A stretch of DNA of 25,309 nucleotides from CAVYPR01 sp052145775 (GCA_052145775.1 JBKQNY010000156.1:1-25309); one strand, 5' to 3'; positions 17,101-24,201 are shown, numbered from the stretch's first letter. The notes: generated by a model not told the origin, from the letters alone. Numbers and translations: made by a program.

Positions 17101-20100
17101 GTGTGCGTGAATGTACTGAAGGGGACAACGACAGTCGCCGCGACGAGCTCGGCTCCCTACTACACAGGTAGCCTGACCTTCTACGGCAGGTGGAGGGTGA
17201 CCCTCGCTCCGGGCACATACACGGTGAAGTACACCTCGGGTTGCGGGTCCTCCGAGCGCTTCGAGCCGGCCACCGGCGGACCGCTGAAGGTGTCGGCCGG
17301 CACCACCACCACGACGACAGTGACACTGGTCGAGGCGGCGACACGGGCCCCGTCGACCCCGGTGATCTCGGCGGGATCTCTGACGTTCATCGTGGGGAAG
17401 ACAGGCTCGGTGACCTTCTCGTCGAGCGGCACACCCGCCCCGACACTGAAGGAGACGGGTGCACTGCCCTCGGGCCTGTCGTACGCGGCGGGCTTGGCAG
17501 GATCGGGACAGGGGGCCATCAAGGGTGACCCGGGTGCGACAACGCTCGGGACCCATCCGGTCAAGATCACGGCCACAAACGGCGTCGGGAGCGCGGCGAC
17601 AGCCACCTTCACACTGCTCGTGGTGGCTCCCCCGACCATCATCTCGCTCACACCGGCCTCTGGGTCGACCACAGGCGGCACAACGGTGACCATCACCGGG
17701 ACCCACCTGACACGGGCAACCATGGTCAAGTTCGGCACAACAACAGCGGCCAGCTTCACCGACACAAACGCCACCACCATCAAGGCCAAAACCAAGGCCC
17801 ACGTGGCCGGCAAGGTGAGGGTCTTCGTGGCCACCGCCGGCGGGACGGCCACAAAGACAGGCTTCACCTTCGTCGCCCCCGTGCCGTCCATCTCGTCGCT
17901 GACACCCGCCTCGGGCTCGACCACAGGCGGGACCGCGGTGACCATCACCGGCATGCACCTCCTGGGGGCAACCCACGTCAAGTTCGGCACAACAACAGCG
18001 GCCAGCTTCACCGTGACAAACGCCACCACCATCAAGGCGGTGACCAAGGCCCACGCGGCCGGCAAGGTGAAGGTTTTCGTGACGGCGCCGGGCGGGACGG
18101 CGACAAGGACAGGCTTCACTTTCGTCACCCCGGCGCCCGCCATTACGAGCCTCACACCAACGTCGGGCTCGACCACAGGCGGGACCTCGGTGACCATCAC
18201 CGGCACGCACCTGCTGGGCGCGTCCAAGGTCAAGTTCGGCACAACAACAGCGGCCAGCTTCACCGTGACAAACGCCACCACCATCAAGGCGGTGACCAAG
18301 GCCCACGCATCGGGCAAAGTGAAGGTCTTCGTGACGACGCCGGGCGGGACGGCGACAAGGACAGGCTTCACCTTCGTCGCCACAGCCCCGACCGTCACAA
18401 GTCTGACACCCTCCTCAGGGTCGACCACAGGCGGGACTTCGGTGACCGTGACCGGCACGCACCTGCTGGGGGCCACCCACGTTAAGTTCGGCACAACAAC
18501 AGCGGCCAGCTTCACCGTGACAAACGCCACCACCATCAAGGCGGTGACCAAGGCCCACGCGGCCGGCAAGGTGAAGGTCTTCGTGACCACCTCGGGTGGG
18601 ACCGCCAACAAGACAGGCTTCACCTTCATCACCCCCGCGCCCGCCATCACGAGCCTCACACCAACCTCGGGCTCGACCACAGGCGGCACAACGGTGACGA
18701 TCAGCGGGACCCACCTCCTCGGCGCCTCCACGGTCAAGTTCGGCACAACAACGGCGGCCAGCTACACGGTGACAAACGCCACCACCATCAAGGCCAAGAC
18801 CAAGGCGCACGCGGCCGGCAAGGTGAAGGTCTTCGTGACCACGCCCGGCGGGACGACGACAAGGACAGGGTTCACCTTCGTGGTGCCGCCGCCGACGCTC
18901 ACGAAGCTGACGCCGGCCTCCGGTGCTGCGGCGGGTGGCACGGCGGTCACCATCACCGGTACGCACCTGCTCAGCGCGTCGAAGGTCACGTTCGGCACAA
19001 CAACAGCAGCTAGCTACACGGTGACAAACGCCACCACCATCAAGGCGGTGACCAAGGCCCACGCGGCCGGCAAGGTGAAGGTCTTCGTGACGACGCCGGG
19101 CGGGACGGCGACAACGACAGGGTTCACCTTCGTCCCCGCGCCAACGATCTCCTCGCTCACACCGTCCAAGGGCCCGGCGTCGGGTGGCACCTCGGTCACG
19201 ATCACCGGGACACACTTCACAGGGGCCTCCAAGGTCACGTTCGGCACAACAACAGCGGCCAGCTACACGGTGACAAGCGCCACCATGATCAAGGCCAAGA
19301 CCAAGGCGCACGCCCCGGGGACAGTGCAGATCTCAGTGACCACGGTGGGGGGGACCGCCACTTCGGTGCCGAAGTTCACCTTCATCCCCGCCCCGACGAT
19401 CGTCTCCTTCACACCGTCCAAGGGCCCGGCGTCGGGTGGTACCACGGTGACGATCACCGGGACGCACCTGACAGGTACGAGCTCCGTCAAGTTCGGGACC
19501 ACAACAGCCGCCAGCTTCACCAACACAGGCACCTCCATGATCAAGGCCGTGACCAGGGCCCACTCGGCCACCACAGTGAAGATCACCCTGACCACGGTGG
19601 GCGGGACGACGACCTCGTCGACGACATTCACCTTCACGTCGCCACCGTCGTTCACGACCGACTCACCGCCCACCGTGGCCACGGTGGGGAAGGCCTACGG
19701 CTACACCTTCTCGGCCTCGGGGAACCCCAAGCCCCAGTACTCGCTGAGCGGGGAGCCAGGCTGGCTCACGATCACAGCTGGTTCCGGGGCGATCACCGGG
19801 ACCCCGCCGTCGGGGACGACCTCGTTCAGCTACTCCGTGAAGGCCTCGAACGGCGTCACACCACCGGAGACGGTGGGTCCGTTCTCGGTGACCGTCTACA
19901 CGATCCCGGCCGCGCCGGCCGGGGTCACGGCGACGGCCGGGGTCTCCTCTGCCGAGATCTCGTGGGTCGAGCCGACCACGGGTGGGAAGGCCACGGGATT
20001 CGTCGTCACCTCGAATCCCCCGACCACCCCGGTGGACACGTCCGGCTCGGCGACGTCGGTGACAGTGACCGGCCTCACCCCTGGAGTGCGCTACACCTTC

Positions 20101-21357
20101 ACAGTGACGGCGACCAACGCCGGGGGGAGTTCGGCGCCCACGCAGTCCAACCCGGTGGTACCCACCGCCGTGGCGCCGCAGAACCCCATCAGCGGGTCGG
20201 GGACAAATCCGAAGGCATCGACGACGTCCCCCACCACACCGACGCTGAAGGTCACCGCCACAGCGTCGGGGAAGGGAACCCTGACCGTCGCCACCTACCC
20301 CTCGGATCCCGTCGCCGGCTTCTCGTCTGGGACGGCGTACTTCGACGTCGTGACCTCCCCCACGAGCTCGTTCAGCTCCATTTCCTTCACGGTCTGCGGC
20401 CTCACCACGGGTCAGGGCATCGCCTGGTGGAACCCGGCGACACAAGCGTGGCAACCGGTGTCGGACGCCACCGCGGTGAACGGGGCGGGTTGCTCCACGG
20501 TGACCGTCAACGCCGGGACCACGCCGAGCTCCGGCCAGCTCTACGGGACCATCTTCGCCGCCACCAAACCGGTCACCTCGGGCTATGACCTGGTGGGCCG
20601 GGACGGAGGGGTCTTCGTGTTCCCGACCGGCAGGTCGAGCGGCTTCTTTGGGTCACTTCCCGGCCTCGGCGTGAAGGTCAACAACATCGTCGGCATGGTG
20701 CCGACCTCAGACGACCAGGGCTACTTCCTGGTGGGCTCCGATGGTGGCGTCTTCGCCTTCGGGAACGCACCGTTCCTGGGGTCGCTGCCCGGACTCGGGG
20801 TGCATCCAACGCAGCCCATCACCGGCATCGTGGCTGCCGACACAGACAAGGGCTACTTCTTGGTGGGGAGGGACGGCGGCGTCTTTGCCTTCGGCACAGT
20901 CCCGTTCCTGGGTTCGCTGCCGGGCAGGGGGATCTCGGTCGACAACATCATCGGGATCGCCTCCACGCCGACGGGCAACGGCTACTGGCTCGTCTCCGCC
21001 ACAGGCACCGTGTACGCCTTCGGGGCCGCCCATCAGCTCGGCACAGCCAAGGGGACGCCCTCCCCGGTGTCGGCGATCGCCGGGACGCCAACAGGCGACG
21101 GCTACTGGATCACTACCCAGAGCGGAGCCGTCTACGGCTTCGGCAACGCCACGTACCTGGGCTCCCTGCCCGGGCTCGGCATCTCCCCGGCGCTGCCCGT
21201 CATCGGGATCGTCCACACGGCCGACACAGCCGGCTACTGGCTCATCGGCTCTGATGGCGGCGTCTTCGCCTTCGGGGACGCCGGCTTCGTGGGATCGCTC
21301 CCCGGCCTCGGGGTGCACGTCAGCGACGTCGTCGGGGCGGTGCCGACGACGGGGTAG
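11131..21357 (+). CDS. Giant secreted repeat protein (about 3,408 residues)
   Basis: GTG at 11131, after 'ggggtga', yields a signal peptide: residues 1-36 with a hydrophobic core 'VLAGVAVVGIAAGSVAVAVG' and AAAA cleavage region. Then come about 19-20 carboxypeptidase-regulatory-like repeats of about 100 residues (about 38-2068), an Ig-like domain (about 2074-2165), eight TIG/IPT domains (about 2166-2837), a second Ig-like domain (about 2838-2924), one Fn3 domain (about 2925-3014), a Thr/Ser-rich linker region (3015-3149) and six 'GYWLVGSDGGVFAFG' repeats to the end. No transmembrane anchor, LPXTG motif or catalytic motif is visible. It is probably an extracellular fibre-like adhesin or envelope protein. 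GTG at 11122 and the upstream ATGs at 10990 and 11020 are alternatives, but the latter would bury the signal peptide. The gene stands alone, with a leader before it and a hairpin after it. Confidence 0.85.
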   Translation: MGTLSLRNLGRAVLAGVAVVGIAAGSVAVAVGQAAAATTGTVSGTVTNATTAHGMAACVTFTNLATEAKVTAAATAAGNYSDSSLPAGTYLVEFWTGPTCTANTSPYFQARYYNGTAQGTGEIGLAKDVTVTSGGHTTAVGAALPAGGAISGKVTNASSVGLQNVCVTAFSGETAQPAAVTLATGDYTIPGLNPSNAYDLYFSAVSCEGHTQNYLTQWYDGSATQTSATPVTVKVGVTSSGKNATLAAGGEIEGTVKAASGGALLGTICVTAVPGFGGTNAEATTASNGTYALMGLATAKYQVRFFATGCNGKTQNYLPQYYPGTATSTGATALTVVAGNPPLTTKNASLLTGGSFTGTVKAATGGATLATICVYAYTSGTEEEVGSAKTSSGGTYTVVGLNSGKYSAEFSPCGNPGNYLSQWFKDKSSEVTATPVTVVAGASATPSVNATLQSGGSISGKVTAASGGAALGTVCVYAEPTTGTTYSEATTASTGTYTIRGLASGKYAVEFYPCNRPQNYLSQWFHNKATSANATPVTVVAGGSPASASASLLTGGGITGKVTAASGGAPLSTICVEASPLDTESYAYATTASDGTYAIVGLATGSYRVVFYPCEGNAQNYLDQWYKDATSETSATAVSVTAGTTPTPGISASLLAGGEITGSVHAKTGGSPLATICVDADSSTFDHYGYAATSAGGTYTIRGLATGSYEVEFSSCSDTKNFVAQWYKDQTSRTTATLVTVTAGAPPTPNIDATLVAGGEIKGTVTAASGGAPLSTVCVEAVYPGTESDAASATTASTGTYLLKGLATGSYAVEFSGCYFSAENYAPQWWDNKTTLSVATLVTVTAGGPPTPNINASMVAGGEIKGTVTAASGGARLGTICVSAVSTTAGESAGFAVTLSTGTYTVRGLQTGSYNVEFSSCDEEEATYAPQWYKGQTSESTATAVSVTAGGPPKTTVTAALLTAGAISGKVTAAAGGAGIGTICVEALPISSGGYGYTQTLSTGKYTVKGLSTGSYRVGFYSCLESQNYLTQWYNGQTTESDATAVTVTAGTTPTPNIDASLVVGGKITGKVTAASGGATLGGICVDAVSGFTGTETTTAGDGTYTLKGLATNTYKVEFAACGNTENYASQWYNDSTSETNATPVPVTAGATPTPNIDAALVVGGEISGKVTAAVGGEGLSTVCVTALPVSGGTDGFAQTNARGTYEVKGLSTGSFNVEFADCNSSQNYITQWWENATSEETATSVAVTAGSPPVPGIDAALVVGGQISGKVRAKATGSALRTVCVDAFPVSSGSSGYATTNASGTYVIKGLATGSYRVEFLPCGSSANYVGQWFNDKATETAATTVVATEGATPTPNINATLIVGGEIKGTVTAKTGGAGLRTICVEAEPVSSGGFGYATTAATGTYTIKGLATGAYHVSFTLCYGNQSNYLAQWFNDKATETAATAVTVTAGATPTKNVNAALASGGKITGKVTAKTGGAALGGICVTGVPVSSGNYASATTATNGTYTLKGLGSETYKVEFSSCGTSGSYVTQWYKDEASETTANVVKVTAGMTVPTTVGAAMVAGGSFSGKVTAAANGDLLHTICVEAYPKSSGGTYRTASTAANGTYKVKGLTTGSYAVHFAPCNSGQNYLPQWYRDKASETTATSVTVTAGGATTPNINASLATGGEITGKVTNRATGNPLGTVCVDAYPVSSGTSGYTTTAGNGTYTIKGLASGQYKVEFYGCGATSKFTAQWFDGKATETAATAVTVVAGGLPRTAVDASMIAGGGITGTVTAKTGGAPIGTICVEAIPTTTGADGFARTGSGGTYLLDGLATGTYKVEFSPCNSSQNYLDQWFNDKSSQATATVVAVTVGTTPTPGINAVMAPGGEITGKVTNASNGNPVATVCVSAIGKTTGTYYFATTGSSGTYEVKGLPTGKYHVEFSGCGSSQDFLTQWYTHKLSETAATTVTVTAGSPPTKTVDGSLTQGGLLSGSVFSSGTPRTGVCVNVLKGTTTVAATSSAPYYTGSLTFYGRWRVTLAPGTYTVKYTSGCGSSERFEPATGGPLKVSAGTTTTTTVTLVEAATRAPSTPVISAGSLTFIVGKTGSVTFSSSGTPAPTLKETGALPSGLSYAAGLAGSGQGAIKGDPGATTLGTHPVKITATNGVGSAATATFTLLVVAPPTIISLTPASGSTTGGTTVTITGTHLTRATMVKFGTTTAASFTDTNATTIKAKTKAHVAGKVRVFVATAGGTATKTGFTFVAPVPSISSLTPASGSTTGGTAVTITGMHLLGATHVKFGTTTAASFTVTNATTIKAVTKAHAAGKVKVFVTAPGGTATRTGFTFVTPAPAITSLTPTSGSTTGGTSVTITGTHLLGASKVKFGTTTAASFTVTNATTIKAVTKAHASGKVKVFVTTPGGTATRTGFTFVATAPTVTSLTPSSGSTTGGTSVTVTGTHLLGATHVKFGTTTAASFTVTNATTIKAVTKAHAAGKVKVFVTTSGGTANKTGFTFITPAPAITSLTPTSGSTTGGTTVTISGTHLLGASTVKFGTTTAASYTVTNATTIKAKTKAHAAGKVKVFVTTPGGTTTRTGFTFVVPPPTLTKLTPASGAAAGGTAVTITGTHLLSASKVTFGTTTAASYTVTNATTIKAVTKAHAAGKVKVFVTTPGGTATTTGFTFVPAPTISSLTPSKGPASGGTSVTITGTHFTGASKVTFGTTTAASYTVTSATMIKAKTKAHAPGTVQISVTTVGGTATSVPKFTFIPAPTIVSFTPSKGPASGGTTVTITGTHLTGTSSVKFGTTTAASFTNTGTSMIKAVTRAHSATTVKITLTTVGGTTTSSTTFTFTSPPSFTTDSPPTVATVGKAYGYTFSASGNPKPQYSLSGEPGWLTITAGSGAITGTPPSGTTSFSYSVKASNGVTPPETVGPFSVTVYTIPAAPAGVTATAGVSSAEISWVEPTTGGKATGFVVTSNPPTTPVDTSGSATSVTVTGLTPGVRYTFTVTATNAGGSSAPTQSNPVVPTAVAPQNPISGSGTNPKASTTSPTTPTLKVTATASGKGTLTVATYPSDPVAGFSSGTAYFDVVTSPTSSFSSISFTVCGLTTGQGIAWWNPATQAWQPVSDATAVNGAGCSTVTVNAGTTPSSGQLYGTIFAATKPVTSGYDLVGRDGGVFVFPTGRSSGFFGSLPGLGVKVNNIVGMVPTSDDQGYFLVGSDGGVFAFGNAPFLGSLPGLGVHPTQPITGIVAADTDKGYFLVGRDGGVFAFGTVPFLGSLPGRGISVDNIIGIASTPTGNGYWLVSATGTVYAFGAAHQLGTAKGTPSPVSAIAGTPTGDGYWITTQSGAVYGFGNATYLGSLPGLGISPALPVIGIVHTADTAGYWLIGSDGGVFAFGDAGFVGSLPGLGVHVSDVVGAVPTTG
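11236..17335 (+). repeat. Array of 19-20 cysteine-paired Cna-B/CarboxypepD_reg-like repeats
   Basis: Successive units of about 100 residues follow 'GGxIxGKVTAASGGAxL', 'xTICVxA', 'ATTxSxGTYTIKGLATGSY', 'VEFxxCxxxxNYxxQW' and 'ATxVTVTAGxxPTPNI'. The Cys of TICV and the Cys after VEF recur in nearly all units, which fits one disulfide per module. The first and last units are divergent. The units are clearly homologous in DNA but diverged, unlike the TIG array that follows. Confidence 0.85.
17626..19640 (+). repeat. Eight tandem TIG/IPT domains
   Basis: Each unit of about 84 residues follows 'PxIxSLTPxSGSTTGGTxVTITGTHL', 'VKFGTTTAAS', 'VTNATTIKAxTKAHAAGKVKVFV' and 'TGFTFV', the TIG immunoglobulin-like pattern. 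There are no cysteines. Units 2-4 share long near-identical DNA stretches, which suggests recent duplication or gene conversion, whereas units 7 and 8 form a separate 'SKGPASGGT' subgroup. Confidence 0.85.
20578..21354 (+). repeat. Six C-terminal 'GYWLVGSDGGVFAFG' repeats
   Basis: Six units of about 40-47 residues carry 'GYxLVGxDGGVFAFGxAxFLGSLPGLG' followed by an 'IxGIVxxxxxxGY' link. Units 4 and 5 are the most divergent. Such repeats are predicted to form propeller blades; as I recall they are common at the ends of secreted actinobacterial proteins, often beside peptidase or cell-wall domains. Confidence 0.75.
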
Positions 21358-21360
21358 CGG

Positions 21361-21407
21361 CAGGCGTGACGACCACCGGCGCGGTAGTGGATGGAACCGC
21401 GCGCCTG
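21361..21407 (+). terminator. Large hairpin after the giant gene
   Basis: Four bases after the stop, CAGGCG (21361-21366) can pair with CGCCTG (21402-21407). Inside it GCGCGGT (21379-21385) pairs with ACCGCGC (21396-21402) around a ten-base loop; the two stems share base 21402. No T-tract follows. Position and stem strength make a terminator or 3' stabiliser plausible. Confidence 0.4.
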
Positions 21408-21696
21408 CGCAGCTTCGAAGTGAGGTAACGGATCGGGGCGCCAAGTTCTCCGGGGTGTCGTGAACGCGGCTCATGGCCGGGCGCCCTCGCGTGCCGGGCC
21501 GCCGGCTGTCGACCGGTACCGTCCCCATGAAGGGTGCCGACCCCCCCCGATGCGGCGAAGCTGGGGCTCGTGGCCGGGCGCCCTCCGGACCGCCCGTGCC
21601 TCGTCGACCACACGAGGGTCGCGGGCAACCGGGCCCCCCGTCAGTCGTGGGGGAGGGGGTCCGCGATGGCTAACGTGGCGGGGGGAGGCGCGAGCG
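21408..21696. other. Intergenic region with a 15-bp direct repeat
   Basis: No convincing gene. TGGCCGGGCGCCCTC occurs at 21474-21488 and again at 21571-21585, 97 bases apart. The last bases (gggggagg, 21681-21688) are the ribosome site for the following gene. I see no clear promoter boxes. Confidence 0.4.
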
Positions 21697-22077
21697 ATGA
21701 GCGTCCAGTTGAACCACACCATCGTCGGCTGTCGGGACAAGGAGGTCTCGGCGGGGTTCCTGACCGAGATCCTGGGTCTTCCCCCGCCCCGAGCGTTCGG
21801 CCCGTTCCTCGTGGTCGAGGCGGACAATGGAGTCTCGCTCGACTACCGGGAAGCGACCGGCGAGATCGCCTCGCAGCACTACGCCTTCTTGGTCGGCGAG
21901 GAGGCGTTCGATCCCATCTTCGATCGGATCCGGGCACGGTGCAAGGAATTCTGGGCCGATCCGGGCCGGTCGCGGCCGGGTGTGATCAACCACCGCGACG
22001 GGGGGAGAGGGGTGTACTTCCCCGACCCCGACGGCCACATGCTTGAGATCCTCACCAGGCCCTACGGCGGCGGCTAG
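21697..22077 (+). CDS. VOC-family (glyoxalase/bleomycin-resistance fold) protein
   Basis: A 126-residue single-chain VOC protein with two beta-alpha-beta-beta-beta units. The N-terminal metal-binding-type His7 lies in 'LNHTIV', 'FLTEILGL' is the usual first helix end, His61 in 'QHYAFL' opens the second unit, and 'GVYFPDPDGHMLEILT' with Glu117 closes it. His-His-Glu is the common metal triad, so a small metal-dependent lyase or dioxygenase-like enzyme, or a ligand-binding protein, is possible. The length suits a homodimer. ATG at 21697 has gggggagg eight bases upstream. The gene converges on the methyltransferase gene, and their stop codons overlap in one CTAG. No substrate can be named. Confidence 0.85.
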   Translation: MSVQLNHTIVGCRDKEVSAGFLTEILGLPPPRAFGPFLVVEADNGVSLDYREATGEIASQHYAFLVGEEAFDPIFDRIRARCKEFWADPGRSRPGVINHRDGGRGVYFPDPDGHMLEILTRPYGGG

Positions 22078-22838
22078 CCCCCGAGCCGGGCGGCCATCCC
22101 GCGCAGGTCGCCGTCGTCGTCGCGCCAGGTGACCCATCGGTCGAACCCGGCGCCCCCAAGCGATGGCGCCAGGGCCTGGTCCTGTTCCCCGCCCAGCTCG
22201 GTGAAGAGCCAGCCGCCCGGCCGTAGGAGCCAGCCCGCCGAGGTGACGACGTGGCGCACGAGGTCGAGGCCGTCCCCGCCGCCGTCGAGGGCGAACCGCG
22301 GCTCGTAGCGCTGGACGTCGGAGGGAAGGAAGGTCAGCTCGGCGGACGGGACGTAGGGGGCAACGGCGGTCACCACGTCGAAGACTCGGCGGCGAAAAGG
22401 CGGCCGGGTCACGTCTCCGCAGACGGCGCGAACCCCGTTGCCGCGGGCGCAGGCCACGGCGGCTGGGTGGAGATCCAGCCCCACCACGCCGGCGTCGGGG
22501 GACACGGCCGACAGGTGGACGGCGACCGCCCCGCTCCCGGTGCACAGGTCGGCCGCCCTCCCACCCGGCCCCCTGGCGGCCAGCACCTCCCCGGCGCGGC
22601 GAGCCAGCTCCGCGCTCTGGGGCCGCGGCACGAAGACGCCGCGGTTGACCCCCACGCGGTGCCCGCAGAAGCGCAGGCCCCCCGTGATCCACGCCAGCGG
22701 CTCACCCCGCTCCCGGCGCAGGACATACCGCTCCAGCCCTGCGGCGTCGGGTGCGGCGACCCAGAGCTCCTCTGCCTCCTCGTCGGCGGCCACGCAGCCT
22801 GCGGCACGAAGGCGTGCCGTGACGAGGTGCCTTGTCAG
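22074..22838 (-). CDS. PrmC/HemK-like N5-glutamine methyltransferase homolog
   Basis: About 254 residues. An N-terminal helical part ('ARLRAAGCVAADEEAEEL', 'RRERGEPLAWITGGLRFCG') and 'VFVPRPQSAEL' match PrmC. The SAM-binding motif is 'DLCTGSGAVAV' (about 97-107), followed by 'VVGLDLHPAAVACAR'. PrmC methylates the GGQ glutamine of release factors, and its NPPY motif binds that glutamine. Here the motif reads 'VAPYVPSAEL', so the Asn is lost and another substrate is likely. 'YEPRFALDGGGDGLDL' is retained. No ATG or GTG start lies near the expected N-terminus. CTG at 22838, overlapping the upstream TGA as CTGA, is my best guess; GTG further in would remove the first 15 residues. It follows the SnoaL-like gene and is probably co-translated with it. 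Confidence 0.75.
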   Translation of the reverse strand: MTRHLVTARLRAAGCVAADEEAEELWVAAPDAAGLERYVLRRERGEPLAWITGGLRFCGHRVGVNRGVFVPRPQSAELARRAGEVLAARGPGGRAADLCTGSGAVAVHLSAVSPDAGVVGLDLHPAAVACARGNGVRAVCGDVTRPPFRRRVFDVVTAVAPYVPSAELTFLPSDVQRYEPRFALDGGGDGLDLVRHVVTSAGWLLRPGGWLFTELGGEQDQALAPSLGGAGFDRWVTWRDDDGDLRGMAARLGG

Positions 22839-23236
22839 GTGGGGGGTTCTCCGCTGTCGAAGGCGCCGGCGGTCTGGCGCTCGATGCTGGAGATGTCGAA
22901 GTAGTCGCGCCACCGGACGACCTTGCCGTGCTCGTCCACCTCGATGAAGGCGCAGCCGGGCAGCTCGAAGGGGGCGACGCCGAAGAGGGTGGCCCGGCCG
23001 ATCCACTCCATCGCCCCGAAGCGCTCCCCGCCGCAGACCGTCACGATCTCGCAGTGCCAGTCGGGGGTGGACGACTCGGTCTGCCGGTGGATCTCGTCGA
23101 ACTGGCTCGCCGGGGGGTTGACCGGATCCTCGTACGTGCCACCCGGCGCGAAGATGTCTTCGAACCTCTCAGGGCCCGGTTCTCTGCGAGCGTCGGTCAC
23201 CCGCTCGAAGGTCCGTGCCAAGTTCTCCCAATCCAT
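22835..23236 (-). CDS. SnoaL-like/NTF2-fold protein
   Basis: A 133-residue protein of NTF2-fold size. The pattern 'FAPGGTYEDPVNPP' near the N-terminus and 'CAFIEVDEHGKVVRWRDYFD' near the C-terminus is typical of SnoaL-like polyketide cyclase or limonene-epoxide-hydrolase-like proteins, which form a cone-shaped pocket. Function ranges from isomerase to non-catalytic binding and cannot be chosen here. ATG at 23236 is preceded by 'ggaggagagg' with suitable spacing. Its TGA stop overlaps the start region of the methyltransferase gene, suggesting a two-gene operon. There is no signal peptide. Confidence 0.8.
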   Translation of the reverse strand: MDWENLARTFERVTDARREPGPERFEDIFAPGGTYEDPVNPPASQFDEIHRQTESSTPDWHCEIVTVCGGERFGAMEWIGRATLFGVAPFELPGCAFIEVDEHGKVVRWRDYFDISSIERQTAGAFDSGEPPT

Positions 23237-23454
23237 CGGCGCCTCTCCTCCACGGTCATGGGCACGAGCCGCACCGGCACAAAGCGCAGGTGCGATGTGC
23301 GGCGGTGGTGAGAGACTAACCCCGCGTCTGCTGGAAGGGCCGGTCCCGATCAGTCAGTCCTGGCAACCTCCTCCGCCAGCGGCCCGTCCTCTATGTTGGG
23401 CTCCTCCAGCGCACCTCCGCGCTCCGTGCGGTCATGCGGGGAGGGAGGGTCTCC

Positions 23455-24081
23455 ATGCAGGCTGCGCCACCGCCGAAGGAACCACGCGGCACGTCGACCT
23501 CTGGGTACCCTATGGGCACGACGACGGGTCATTCAGCACAGGTTGGCGGGGCAACCAAGCCCCAGCGGCCACGTTTCGGCACGCCCCACCGGGTTATCGC
23601 CGGGTTCATCATGGTTGTTGCTCTCGCACTGGTGCCCTGGATCGTGTTTCTGGGGTTCACTCTGCCCCCCCGCTACGACGCCGGGCACTGGCCGCTCCTG
23701 TGGATCGGCTACGACGTCGCCGAAATCGCCGTCCTTCTTTTCGCCGCTTGGGCAGCCTGGTTCCGCCGTCAGATACTGGCGGCCACGGCTTTGGTGGCCG
23801 CCACGCTCATGTTGTGCGACGCCTGGTTCGATGTCGTGTCCTCCTTCGGTCACCGCGACCAGTGGGTGACGCTCGCCACGGCAATCGGGGGAGAACTCCC
23901 GCTGGCCGTCTTCTTCCTTTGGCTCTACCACAGCATCGTGATGCGTTCTCTCACCACGTACCACGAAGCCCTCCACGACGGGGAAAAACCCAAGAGCATC
24001 ATCGGTGCCAATCTGCTCTTTAATCTCGACGACCGTCCGATCGTGTCTATCCCACACCGCGAAGCGGACGAGGACGGTTGA
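23455..24081 (+). CDS. Four-helix integral membrane protein, unknown function
   Basis: A 208-residue protein with a polar N-terminal tail of about 45 residues and four probable transmembrane helices at about 47-69, 82-103, 106-128 and 138-162. The C-terminus is a polar cytosolic-type tail of about 45 residues. The loop and helix motif 'GYDVAEIAVLLFAAWAAWFRR' then 'LMLCDAWFDV' resembles, from memory, a conserved actinobacterial membrane family without an assigned function. ATG at 23455 follows gggagggaggg with about five-base spacing. A second ATG at 23512 ('MGTTTGHS') would shorten the tail by 19 residues. No neighbour suggests its role. Confidence 0.75.
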   Translation: MQAAPPPKEPRGTSTSGYPMGTTTGHSAQVGGATKPQRPRFGTPHRVIAGFIMVVALALVPWIVFLGFTLPPRYDAGHWPLLWIGYDVAEIAVLLFAAWAAWFRRQILAATALVAATLMLCDAWFDVVSSFGHRDQWVTLATAIGGELPLAVFFLWLYHSIVMRSLTTYHEALHDGEKPKSIIGANLLFNLDDRPIVSIPHREADEDG

Positions 24082-24201
24082 GTCGCCGTCGCGGCACACT
24101 GGTTCCGGTGGCGAAACGGGGTCTCTGATATCGCTGGACAGGCAACGACCTGGGAAGCGGCGCCCGACGACCTGACCTGAGTGTCCTTACCTGCGGCGCA
24201 A

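Noticed and set aside
11236..17335. Regular repeats of about 300 bases, considered as CRISPR or another DNA-level array
   Set aside because: Unit size is far too large, the units are in one open frame and diverge like protein repeats, and there are no spacers.
17181..18746. Minus-strand open frame of 521 codons opposite the TIG array
   Set aside because: Its valine/proline repeats simply mirror the plus-strand TIG repeats.
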